A DNA stretch of 64,000 bases from Pseudarthrobacter sp. NBSH8 (GTDB taxonomy: Bacteria > Actinomycetota > Actinomycetes > Actinomycetales > Micrococcaceae). The stretch spans positions 3,596,001-3,660,000 of the forward strand of contig NZ_CP043178.1 of the NCBI RefSeq assembly GCF_014217545.1. The letters run 5' to 3'. Positions 1 through 8,072 of the stretch are shown here, piece after piece. The notes beneath the pieces were generated by a model that saw only the letters and a program-made list of their open reading frames with translations, was not told where the DNA came from and made no database searches. The translations under genes were made by a program, and so were the position numbers. Within the stretch, counting starts at the first letter, position 1; every line of letters begins with the position of its first letter.

Positions 1-1
1 A

Positions 2-700
2 GGCATCATCTGGGGACCCTCGGTGCTGAAGGAGGCCGAAAAGCATGGCCTCTTCCTGACCCTGGACAACGACCTTATCGATACGGTGGCCGGCGACACG
101 ATCCCGGAAAACGTGGAGGTCGTCCCGCCCCTGCCCCAGGCCGAGATCGACAGGCTGCGCACCTGGACCGCCGAGCAGATGCAGCAACGTGTGGTCCGCC
201 AGCGCGATCTGAAGTGGAGCAGCCAACCGTTCCTGTGTAATGAACTGCCCGGCGGCGGGGCTGAGCTGGCCACGGTCATCGGTTACGGAATGACAGAGGA
301 CCGGGACCAGGTACCGCCGATACACTACCCGCACAACTTCAACCTCGCGTGGCTGCGTGCGGTCAAGGACGAGGGCATGCTCCAGCACCGCCACGACCAC
401 AGCCAGGTGTTGATGGGCTACCGCGGCACATGGCTGGTGACCCTGAACGACGGCGACCATAAGGTGGCGACCGTCCTCCGTCCCTACGACACGATATCCG
501 TGCCGGCGGGAGCCTGGCGGACCTTCACCGCAATGGATGACGAGGCCCAGATGCTGGTCGTGAACAGCGGCGACGGGCGCGTCCGTCTCGAATGGCCGTC
601 CGAAACCATCCGGCACGCCGAAGACAAAGGCCACGCCGCCGACGCCGCCGGCTACGTCGCCGCGTGGAACGTCGTCCGATACTCCACAATCGACGACTGA
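2..700 (+). CDS. cupin-domain protein, 5' partial
   Basis: The reading frame is open from the first bases of the window, so the true start lies outside it and 232 codons are visible. The second half has a cupin signature: a His-rich metal-binding stretch (HRHDHSQ, about visible residue 129) and a later PAGAWRTF turn. The visible N-terminal part, about 110 residues, shows no motif I recognise. The next gene starts 12 bases after its stop, so it belongs to the operon that runs to 5238. Cupins in such catabolic operons are often dioxygenases, isomerases or ligand-binding proteins; nothing here separates these. Family assignment is good, function unknown. Confidence 0.75.
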   Translation, partial: GIIWGPSVLKEAEKHGLFLTLDNDLIDTVAGDTIPENVEVVPPLPQAEIDRLRTWTAEQMQQRVVRQRDLKWSSQPFLCNELPGGGAELATVIGYGMTEDRDQVPPIHYPHNFNLAWLRAVKDEGMLQHRHDHSQVLMGYRGTWLVTLNDGDHKVATVLRPYDTISVPAGAWRTFTAMDDEAQMLVVNSGDGRVRLEWPSETIRHAEDKGHAADAAGYVAAWNVVRYSTIDD

Positions 701-711
701 GCGGGCAGATC

Positions 712-1443
712 ATGGGGCCTCGCCCAGCGACACAACGGATCCGTACCTGGATCAGGGTGCCGGGCATGCTGTGTACCGCCGAAATCTTTACCGCTATGGA
801 TCCCTACCTCCGCCTCGGCGGCGCGACAGTGGACACACGGATCGAGGGCACCACCTTGGACGAAGGGGCGGACTATCTCCTCGAGCTTGCCCGGAGGCAG
901 GAGGGGCCGGTGGGAATCATCGGACTCTCACTCGGTGCAATCGTCGCGATGGCCGCGGCAGTGAAAGACCCGTCAATCTTCCACGCCGCAGTGCTGATCT
1001 CGACCAACCCCCGGGGACCCAGGCCCGAACAGATGCAGGCCTGGGAAGAATTGGTCCGACGCAACACGGCTGGTGCCTTCCCCGAAATCGCCAGTGACCT
1101 CGCGCCTGGCCTGTTCGCGCCGGCACGCATCACCGCCGCCCTACTCAGGACTGGAACAGCCATGGCCGAACACCTCGGACCGCGAGTCTTCGCCGACCAG
1201 CTGGGCATCCAGCGAAGCCGCCGGGACCTTCGTCCCGACTTGCAGCGGGTCACTGCACGGACTCTGGTCCTCGCCGGATCCGAAGATCAGCTCTGCACCC
1301 CGGAGATGCACCACGACATTGCCACTGCCATGCCACACGCCGAACTCCACACCATGTCCGGCGCCGGCCATCTCATGCCACTTGAGGGTCCGGAAGCAAC
1401 GGCCAACACCATCAACCACTGGAACCGAAGGAAAACTTCATGA
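712..1443 (+). CDS. alpha/beta hydrolase
   Basis: A 243-residue serine hydrolase of the alpha/beta fold. The catalytic triad can be placed: Ser73 in the nucleophile elbow GLSLG, Asp192 in GSEDQ and His220 in GAGHLMP. I chose ATG 712 because it lies 12 bases after the previous stop and gives the normal length; the frame is open further upstream, but only inside the previous gene. The stop overlaps the next start as ATGA. The open frame lacks a signal peptide. The substrate is not predictable; an ester or C-C bond hydrolysis inside the surrounding catabolic operon is likely. Confidence 0.85.
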   Translation: MGPRPATQRIRTWIRVPGMLCTAEIFTAMDPYLRLGGATVDTRIEGTTLDEGADYLLELARRQEGPVGIIGLSLGAIVAMAAAVKDPSIFHAAVLISTNPRGPRPEQMQAWEELVRRNTAGAFPEIASDLAPGLFAPARITAALLRTGTAMAEHLGPRVFADQLGIQRSRRDLRPDLQRVTARTLVLAGSEDQLCTPEMHHDIATAMPHAELHTMSGAGHLMPLEGPEATANTINHWNRRKTS

Positions 1444-2375
1444 CAACCACCCCCCCGGGGCTGCGGGCCTACGGGTTCGACGGCCCCGTCGACTACATCG
1501 AACGCATCACCTACGACATCTGGAACCTGCCCCACCGCGATCTCGAACTCATCCGCAAGTACTACGCGCCCAGCACGGCAATCCACCTCGACGCCGGCGA
1601 CCTGGTGGGCGACGAGATCGTCATCGCCAACACCCACGCGCGGCTGCGCACCTACCCGGACTTCCACGGCGTCATCGATGACACGATCTGGACCGGTTCC
1701 GAAGAGGAAGGTTACCGGACCTCCATGCGCTGGACCTGGACCGGGACCGACACCGGCGGCACCGTCTACGGCCCCGCCACCGGCCGGCCGGTGACATTCA
1801 CGGCGATAGCCAACTGTATTGTGCACGGCGAAGTCATCGTCGAGGAATGGCTGGGCGCCAACCCGCTCGCTCAGGCACGCCAGCTGGGATACTCCCATGA
1901 GGACGCCGTGCAGGCTACTGAGTATCCCTCTGCAACCCGGGTGGCCCGTCCGTCCTTTGACTTCACCCGGACGGCGGAGGGAGACCTGGTCCGGAAGGCA
2001 TTCACCAATGCTTTGGAAGGCCGGTTTGAATCCGGGCTCTATGCCGCCGATTGCGCCACCGCGTTCGCCCCGGACGTCCAGCGTGACGGAGCCGGCGCAG
2101 TGGTGGAGTGGGCTACCGGTCTGCGGGCCGTCCTCGGACTTCTGACCGTGACGGTGGATGACCAGTACTCGCTGCCCGCGTCGGACAAGCTGCCGGTGCG
2201 TGTTGCCACCCAGTGGCGGATCGCCGGTACTGGGCCCAAGGGCCCTGTCGAGTTCAGCCTCATCAGCCACCACCATCTCGTTGAAGGCCGCGTTACGGCG
2301 CAGTGGCTGGCCTACGACGAACTCGCCTTCGCCCACCAAGGCATCGCCTTGCCCCAGCCAGCCACCGCCGCCTGA
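1440..2375 (+). CDS. SnoaL-like / NTF2-fold protein
   Basis: A 311-residue protein, about twice the usual single SnoaL domain. Both halves look SnoaL/NTF2-like: an N-terminal unit around residues 15-150 (Asp/His/Trp-rich, with a DLVGDE turn and a VEEWLGANPLA end typical of ester-cyclase-like proteins) and a second, more diverged unit around 180-300. The family includes polyketide cyclases, lyases and small-molecule-binding proteins. It overlaps the hydrolase by ATGA and is followed 24 bases later by the HisD homologue, so the genes are almost certainly cotranscribed. The exact reaction cannot be read from sequence. Confidence 0.75.
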   Translation: MTTTPPGLRAYGFDGPVDYIERITYDIWNLPHRDLELIRKYYAPSTAIHLDAGDLVGDEIVIANTHARLRTYPDFHGVIDDTIWTGSEEEGYRTSMRWTWTGTDTGGTVYGPATGRPVTFTAIANCIVHGEVIVEEWLGANPLAQARQLGYSHEDAVQATEYPSATRVARPSFDFTRTAEGDLVRKAFTNALEGRFESGLYAADCATAFAPDVQRDGAGAVVEWATGLRAVLGLLTVTVDDQYSLPASDKLPVRVATQWRIAGTGPKGPVEFSLISHHHLVEGRVTAQWLAYDELAFAHQGIALPQPATAA

Positions 2376-2399
2376 CCACCAACCTTCCCGGAGAACACT

Positions 2400-3722
2400 A
2401 TGTCGCAGATACTTAAATCAGCCCTCCCGACCGGCCATACCGGCAGCAGCAAGCCGGAAGTCCGGGCCACCGTCGAGGCAATCATTGACGATATCCGTAC
2501 CCGCGGGGACGTCGCCGTCCGCGAATACTCAGAGAAATTCGATGGTTGGAGCCCCGAATCTTTCCGGCTCACCCTCGAGCAGATCGAGGAGATCATTGCC
2601 ACCCTGCCCCGGCAGGTGATCGATGACATCACGTTCGTCCAGGACCAGGTCCGCCGCTTCGCCCAGGCCCAGCGTGATTCCATGACGGACATTGAAATCG
2701 AGACGCTGCCCGGTGTCCGGCTGGGTCACCGGCACCTGCCCGTCGCTTCCGCCGGGGCCTACATCCCCGGCGGCCGCTACCCCCTGACCGCTTCCGCGCA
2801 CATGACCATCATCACGGCCAAAGTCGCGGGCGTGCCCCGGGTGGCCGCCTGCACCCCGCCCATCCGCGGTAAGATCCCCGCAGCGACCATTGCGGCCGCA
2901 CACATGGCGGGCGCGGATGAGATCTATCTGCTCGGCGGCGTTCAGGCCGTGACGGCCCTCGCTGTTGGTACCGAGGAAATTCCCAAAGTGAATCTCATTG
3001 CCGGCCCGGGCAATGCCTTTGTGGCCGAGGCCAAGCGCCAGTTGTTCGGCGAGGTCGGCATCGACCTTTTCGCCGGTCCGACCGAGATCCTGGTCATCGC
3101 TGATGAGTACGCGGACCCGTTCATTGTCGCCGTGGACCTGCTCAGCCAGGCGGAGCACGGGCCCGATTCCCCGGCTGTGCTCATCACCACCAGCGCCGCA
3201 CTGGGCGCCCGGGTGCTGGAACATATTGAGCAGATCCTGCCAGGCATGCCCACCAACGACTACGCCGGGCCGGCCTGGCGGGACCACGGCCAGATCCATG
3301 TCGTCGATACCCTTGACCAGGCCTATGCCTTGGCGGATACTTTCGCCTCCGAGCATGTCGAGGTCCTGACCCAGGAGCCCCGCGAGGCCCTGGATAAGAT
3401 GCATGAGTACGGCGCGCTGTTCCTCGGCGAGGGCACCTGCGTCTCCTACGGCGACAAAGTTATCGGCACCAACCATGTCCTTCCCACCAAGGGCTCAGCC
3501 CGCTACACCGGCGGCCTTTGGGTGGGCAAATACCTGAAGACCGTCACCCACCAGGAAGTTACCGACACCGCGTCCTCGGCGCTCCTGGGCGAGATCTGCG
3601 GCCGCGCCAGCAGGGTCGAATCCTTCGAAGGCCACGCCCGGTCCGGTGACGTCCGGGCCACTAAGTATGCCGGCGCCGACCTGCCTTGGGCCACCATGCC
3701 AGTGACCGTGGACCAGCCGTGA
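2400..3722 (+). CDS. histidinol dehydrogenase family protein (catabolic paralogue)
   Basis: A 440-residue NAD- and zinc-dependent dehydrogenase of the HisD family. Hallmarks are present: zinc ligands Gln250 and His253 in SQAEHGPDS, the catalytic pair Glu318-His319 in SEHVEV, and a C-terminal His in FEGHARSGD. The neighbours are a hydrolase, an SDR and an HpaI-type aldolase rather than his biosynthesis genes. It is therefore more likely one of the HisD homologues that oxidise other alcohols (for example the dihydroxypropanesulfonate dehydrogenase HpsN) than true histidinol dehydrogenase. An upstream GGAG supports ATG 2400. The stop overlaps the next start as GTGA. Confidence 0.85.
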   Translation: MSQILKSALPTGHTGSSKPEVRATVEAIIDDIRTRGDVAVREYSEKFDGWSPESFRLTLEQIEEIIATLPRQVIDDITFVQDQVRRFAQAQRDSMTDIEIETLPGVRLGHRHLPVASAGAYIPGGRYPLTASAHMTIITAKVAGVPRVAACTPPIRGKIPAATIAAAHMAGADEIYLLGGVQAVTALAVGTEEIPKVNLIAGPGNAFVAEAKRQLFGEVGIDLFAGPTEILVIADEYADPFIVAVDLLSQAEHGPDSPAVLITTSAALGARVLEHIEQILPGMPTNDYAGPAWRDHGQIHVVDTLDQAYALADTFASEHVEVLTQEPREALDKMHEYGALFLGEGTCVSYGDKVIGTNHVLPTKGSARYTGGLWVGKYLKTVTHQEVTDTASSALLGEICGRASRVESFEGHARSGDVRATKYAGADLPWATMPVTVDQP

Positions 3723-4492
3723 CAGGGCCATTGACAGGCCGCACCGCCCTGGTCACCGGCGCCGGCAACGGGTTGGGCCAAGCCATGACCCAGCATCTGG
3801 TGGATGCTGGCGCCCGTGTGATCATGGTCGGCCGGAACCTGGATAAACTCGTCCAGGCCCGCCAAGAACTTGGACTGACCGGGGACCAGTGCAAGCTGGC
3901 AAGCTGCGACGTCTCGGATTCGGCCTCGGTCGATCAGCTGGCGCTGACCCTCAAGGACGAATCCGTTTCCATTCTGGTAAACAACGCCGGGATTCCCGGG
4001 CCGGTGTCCGATTTGGTCGACATCGATCCGGACGACTGGGACAACGTCTTCGCCACCAACGTGCGAGGCGTCTACCTGATTTGCCGGGCCTTTCTTCCTG
4101 CCATGATGAAATCCCGCAGCGGCGACATCATTAACATCGCATCAGTGAGCGGGAAACGGCCCCTGGTTGGGCGGACTCCCTACTGTGCATCGAAGATGGC
4201 TGTGATCGGACTGACCACGACTCTGGCTGCCGAGGCCGGCCCGTATGACATCCGCGTCAACAGCCTCTCGCCCGGCCCGGTCCGGGGACCACGGATGGAA
4301 CGCAACTTCCGGCTCGAAGCTGAACGCTCAGGAACCTCCTACAATCAGGCCGAGGCAGATTTCGTCTCCCGGGCGGCCCTGGGCCGAATGGTCGAGGAAG
4401 AGGAAGTTGGCCAGGCTCTGGTCGGAATTCTGCAGATGCGGGGACTGACCGCAGCAGACATCGACCTGTCTGCCGGGATGGTGGCCCGATGA
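3719..4492 (+). CDS. short-chain dehydrogenase/reductase
   Basis: A classical SDR of 257 residues using GTG 3719, which overlaps the preceding TGA as GTGA. An upstream TTG (3686) lies entirely inside the HisD homologue and is less likely. The cofactor motif TGAGNGLG sits at residues 12-19, the structural NNAG motif in the middle, and the catalytic pair Tyr155-xxx-Lys159 in PYCASK. It probably interconverts a hydroxyl and a keto group on the intermediate handled by the neighbouring HisD-like and aldolase enzymes. The stop overlaps the following start as ATGA. Confidence 0.88.
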   Translation: MTGPLTGRTALVTGAGNGLGQAMTQHLVDAGARVIMVGRNLDKLVQARQELGLTGDQCKLASCDVSDSASVDQLALTLKDESVSILVNNAGIPGPVSDLVDIDPDDWDNVFATNVRGVYLICRAFLPAMMKSRSGDIINIASVSGKRPLVGRTPYCASKMAVIGLTTTLAAEAGPYDIRVNSLSPGPVRGPRMERNFRLEAERSGTSYNQAEADFVSRAALGRMVEEEEVGQALVGILQMRGLTAADIDLSAGMVAR

Positions 4493-5238
4493 GCTCCCCG
4501 CTGTCTCCGGAGCCGCTCAAATCACGACTCGCCTCCGGCGACCGACTGCGAGGCCTGCTCGTACGGGTGCCGGCACCGATGCTGATAGATATGGCCGGGA
4601 CCAACGGCTACGACTTCATCTTCCTCGACACCGAACACGGGATCGCCGATCAGAAGGACATCGCAGATCACATCACCGCCGCCCGGGCCGCGGGGTTGCC
4701 CACGCTGATCCGCATCGGTGAAGGGGAGGCCGCCCTCGCGCTGCGGGTTCTCGACGCCGGCGCCGAAGGCATCATTGTGCCGCACGTCCGCACAGCCGAA
4801 GAAGCTTCAGCCGCGGTCCGTATGTCCCATTACCCGCCTCTCGGGGACCGCGGCTTCGCCACCTACACGGCTGCGGGCCAATGGGGCAAAACCTCCCCGG
4901 CAGACCACGCCGCTCAGACCGCAGCCCGGACCCTCGTGATTGCAATGATTGAGGACGCCGAAGGCGTTTCCAACGCCGGCGCCATCGCACAGACCCCCGG
5001 TGTAGACGTCATCTTCGTCGGGCCTTCGGACCTGGCCGCGGCTTTGGAATATGACGCATCCCGGGCGGACGACGCCCGGCTGCAGGTCTGGGCTGCTGCG
5101 TCAGGGCGCCCGGTCATGGCAATCGTCTCCACCGCTTCCCAGGCCCGCAAGGCCTGGGAACAAGGAGCCGCGATGGTGGTCCTGAACGCGCAATCAGCCA
5201 TCGACGACTGCCTGGCTGACTGGGCGGCCACGTCCTGA
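4489..5238 (+). CDS. HpcH/HpaI family aldolase
   Basis: A 249-residue class II pyruvate-type aldolase of the HpcH/HpaI family. It keeps the catalytic His50 in DTEHG, the metal-ligand Glu in the region after residue 150 (IEDAEG) and the GPSDLA motif. The family cleaves 4-hydroxy-2-oxo acids such as 4-hydroxy-2-oxoheptanedioate to pyruvate plus an aldehyde. As the last gene of the operon, coupled to the SDR by ATGA and followed by a strong terminator, it may perform the final C-C cleavage after two oxidation steps. Substrate unknown. Confidence 0.87.
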   Translation: MSSPLSPEPLKSRLASGDRLRGLLVRVPAPMLIDMAGTNGYDFIFLDTEHGIADQKDIADHITAARAAGLPTLIRIGEGEAALALRVLDAGAEGIIVPHVRTAEEASAAVRMSHYPPLGDRGFATYTAAGQWGKTSPADHAAQTAARTLVIAMIEDAEGVSNAGAIAQTPGVDVIFVGPSDLAAALEYDASRADDARLQVWAAASGRPVMAIVSTASQARKAWEQGAAMVVLNAQSAIDDCLADWAATS

Positions 5239-5245
5239 AGACATC

Positions 5246-5288
5246 AAAAGGAGAGGCTCCGGTTGGCACAACCGGAGCCCCTCCTTTT
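5246..5288. terminator. bidirectional rho-independent terminator
   Basis: A long inverted repeat with GGCTCCGGTT and AACCGGAGCC arms, a 5-base loop, outer arms AAAAGGAG and CTCCTTTT, and T-runs on both strands. It lies between the convergent aldolase and M20 genes and can terminate both. Confidence 0.93.
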
Positions 5289-5305
5289 GTCATGTAGTGA
5301 CGGCG

Positions 5306-6793
5306 TCAGTCCGTCACCGACCTCCGGGTCGCCGCATCGGCAAAGTCGCCAAGATAGTCGACGGTGAAGTGCATCAGCTTCTCCACAGAACCCACCGTGA
5401 AATACTCGTCAGCGGCATGGGCCCGATCGCCATGGCCGAGTCCTGCCACACTGAACGGGATCTGCTTGCCCAAAGCGGTGAAGAGCGAGGCCGGGCAGCA
5501 GTTGTTCGCGATCGGCCACACCGCCGTCTCCACCCCGTATCGGGCGGCCGTGACGATCCCCGCATCCAGCAGGACATCATGGTCATCGGGCATCGACGGC
5601 GCACCGGCATAACCGCGCGGAATGTCAATGTCCACGTGGCCGAAGCCTCGCCGGTCCAGATGCCCGCGCAGGGCCTGGACAAACTCCTCTGGAGTCAACC
5701 CGGGCGGAAACCGGAAATCAACTCTAGCGCTGGCTTCCCCGGGGAGCGAGGTATAGAACGTCGGACCCTGGTAGCCCCCGGTAATACCCTGGATGTTCAT
5801 ATTGACACCGGTCATGTAATTTTCCACATGGTCCGCAATGTCTTTACCGGCCAGCGCCCGTTCAACGTGCAGGTTGCCCAGCATATTTGCCGACCATGCT
5901 GGATTCTCACGGAAACCGGCCGATACCTTGGCGATATCGTCGGCGAACTGCAGCGAGGCCGCCTCCGCGACAGCTCCTATCCCATCGATGGTGACCCGTT
6001 GCTCATCGTCGTACATCGTGCCCAGGGCCCGCACCAGCTGCATCATGGGCGCGTCGATCCACGCCGAATTCCCAGCCCAGATATGCCGCCCATCGGCAGG
6101 ACCGCCCCATGCACCGCCACGGCAAGTAATCTGTGCAAACACACACCCCTTAAACCCACGGCGGACCGTCATGACGCCCGAGGAATTCTGCTGCATGCAG
6201 GGCAGCCAGATGCCGTCGGCACTCAGCAGCAGCTCCCGGTGTTCCTCCACAAATCCCGGCAAGCTCGGGCTGCCGATCTCCTCTTCTCCTTCGATCACGA
6301 AGATCAGGTTGACCGGCAACTCCACACCGGCCTGCTGCATGGCCTCGACCGCGAGAATCGCGGCGATCACAGGTCCCTTGTGATTATTGGCACCCCTGCC
6401 GGCCACCACCGGGCCAAGGTGGGGCAACAGTCCTAGATCGCGGGCATCAATAACCTCAGCTGCCAGCGGGTCCACCGTCCACTCGTGCGCCATTGTCGGC
6501 GTCACATCGTATAGTCCATACACAATCAAGGTGGGAGCCGACGGCATAGATGACCGGGCCGTCCCCAAAACGACCGGATAGCCTGCCGTGGGAACGATCG
6601 CGGCGTCAGGGCACACACGGCCCAGCAGTGCGGAAAAATACTCCGCAGCAGCTCCGATCCCCTCACCGGTGTCGCTGAATGAAGGCATACGCAACGCGCG
6701 GCGAACCTCCTCCAACGCCGCATCGCCTCCGGCGTCGATGATCTGATGGGCCGGAGTGAACTCCGCACGTGGACCTTTGATTTTTGCATTCAT
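5306..6793 (-). CDS. M20-family metallohydrolase with altered metal site
   Basis: A 495-residue M20/ArgE-DapE-type hydrolase with the EGEEEIGS catalytic-base region (around residues 168-174) and a C-terminal GLGHGDRAHAADE stretch that keeps the late His. Two metal-ligand motifs differ from canonical peptidases: the usual GHYDV reads GLYDV (Leu94) and the usual GxxDDKG reads GANNHKG (136-140). Related M20 proteins with this pattern may form a subfamily with a different metal arrangement; that is my inference. Cytosolic, no signal peptide. It is transcribed toward the aldolase operon from its own promoter; ATG 6793 has no clear ribosome-binding site and may be leaderless. Confidence 0.82.
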   Translation of the reverse strand: MNAKIKGPRAEFTPAHQIIDAGGDAALEEVRRALRMPSFSDTGEGIGAAAEYFSALLGRVCPDAAIVPTAGYPVVLGTARSSMPSAPTLIVYGLYDVTPTMAHEWTVDPLAAEVIDARDLGLLPHLGPVVAGRGANNHKGPVIAAILAVEAMQQAGVELPVNLIFVIEGEEEIGSPSLPGFVEEHRELLLSADGIWLPCMQQNSSGVMTVRRGFKGCVFAQITCRGGAWGGPADGRHIWAGNSAWIDAPMMQLVRALGTMYDDEQRVTIDGIGAVAEAASLQFADDIAKVSAGFRENPAWSANMLGNLHVERALAGKDIADHVENYMTGVNMNIQGITGGYQGPTFYTSLPGEASARVDFRFPPGLTPEEFVQALRGHLDRRGFGHVDIDIPRGYAGAPSMPDDHDVLLDAGIVTAARYGVETAVWPIANNCCPASLFTALGKQIPFSVAGLGHGDRAHAADEYFTVGSVEKLMHFTVDYLGDFADAATRRSVTD

Positions 6794-6823
6794 CCAGCAA
6801 TTATCAGCTATGCATACGTATAC
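6793..6823 (-). promoter_or_regulatory. possible leaderless promoter and palindromic operator of the M20 gene
   Basis: On the minus strand GATAAT ends six bases before ATG 6793, the position of a -10 box for leaderless mRNA. Just upstream are the overlapping perfect palindromes TATGCATA (6809-6816) and ATACGTAT (6814-6821), as expected for a GntR-type or similar operator. No regulator gene is adjacent. Confidence 0.35.
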
Positions 6824-7053
6824 CTCAATCCCTTGCCATGTGCGGTCCCGACACAGCTGAGTTAAATAGTTCCGCGTACGGCGTCCGGCCGGAGACGGAA
6901 GAAGTCAGAACGACCTGCTCCGGAAACGCCGGGTAGCGGAAGTGCGAGCCACCTGGATCACCGGTATTGCTCCGGGGAGCCATGCACCCAACACGGCCAG
7001 CGCACTAATTCAGGTCTTTATCCGCCGTTTCCCGCCTGTGGTGGTTCCCCAAG
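6824..7053. other. intergenic gap without recognisable gene
   Basis: About 230 bases between the M20 promoter and the end of the phosphotransferase-like gene. I see no coding region, strong hairpin or RNA family here. Confidence 0.5.
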
Positions 7054-7970
7054 TCAGCCCTCCAGGACCTGCCTGATCCCGAACTCGCCCACGGCGAACA
7101 TCCGCGGGTTGTCGTCGGAGTTGCTCAGCATGGCGGTGGACTGGATGAGAGCCCAGCCTCTGGCCCTCATCCAGGTGTCCCCTCGCACCGCAGGGCCAAA
7201 GGCGTCGATGAAGCGCTGGCGGGCGCCGGCGTCGAACATCAGCCACGCCACCGCAAGATCGACAGCCGGGTCCCCGGCCCCGACGTCGCCGAAATCGATA
7301 ACACCCGACAGCGTGCCGTCGTCCGCCAGCAGAATGTTGCCCGGGTGAAGGTCCCCGTGGAGCATCATCGCCGGGCCATCCCAGGCATTAGCGGCGCAGG
7401 CCTGCGCCCATATGGCACCGAGTACTGCCGCCTGAGGGTAGCGCTCGCGGTCCCCGAGCCGTTCCACCACCGCCGAGTCACGATCTGTAGCGGTACACCG
7501 CGGAAAGGATTCACCGGGACGCCGGTCTCGGCGGGCACGTGGAGCGACAGGAGGAATGCGACCAGGCCTTCAGCGGCCGGTCCGCGCTCAGCGGGGTCGA
7601 CGTCAGCCGCGGCGGCGCCTGGGATCCACCGCACGATGCTCCACGGCCACGGAAAGTCCGACGTCGGCCGGCCAGCATGGACGGGTACAGGAACCGCCAC
7701 CGCGGAGCAGCGGGCTATGCCGGGAAGGTAGCGCTGCTCATGCAGTATCAGCGGCACGGCCTCCGCCCTGCGCGGCAGCCGGACGGCCAAGTGATGGCCG
7801 AGCCGGAAAGTCGCGTTGTCCCAGCCATTCGCAACCCGTGCTAGAGGAAGATCGCGGAGGTCGGGACGCTGCTGCCGGACAAGGCACTGGACGACCGTCT
7901 CGCTCACGTCCACCATGGATGGTGGCATTTCCGCCATTCGGAGATCCGCCTTCCCTGTCCCGCAACGCAC
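7054..7970 (-). pseudogene. aminoglycoside phosphotransferase-like gene with a frameshift
   Basis: Two frames together make one APH-fold kinase. The N-terminal half (from about 7970 or ATG 7937 down to 7485) holds the ATP-binding lobe. The C-terminal half (about 7485 to 7054) holds the catalytic loop HGDLHPGN and the metal-binding VIDFGD. The halves are joined by a single missing base near 7485: adding one G after CTACAG restores LQDRDS and continuous homology. It is either a recent inactivation or a sequencing error. Intact members phosphorylate antibiotics or small metabolites; resistance cannot be claimed. No other strong feature lies between it and the VWA gene. Confidence 0.8.
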
Positions 7971-8072
7971 TCCGGCCCTTCCTTGTCCGAATATAGTTCA
8001 GGTCGCCGAGAGCGTGCACACGCTGGACCATTCTGCGTTTTCCGCACGGCCGATCACGTGCCGAACGGCCGT

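Noticed and set aside
7054..7970. Functional antibiotic-resistance gene
   Set aside because: The frame is broken, and APH-fold kinases have many non-antibiotic substrates.
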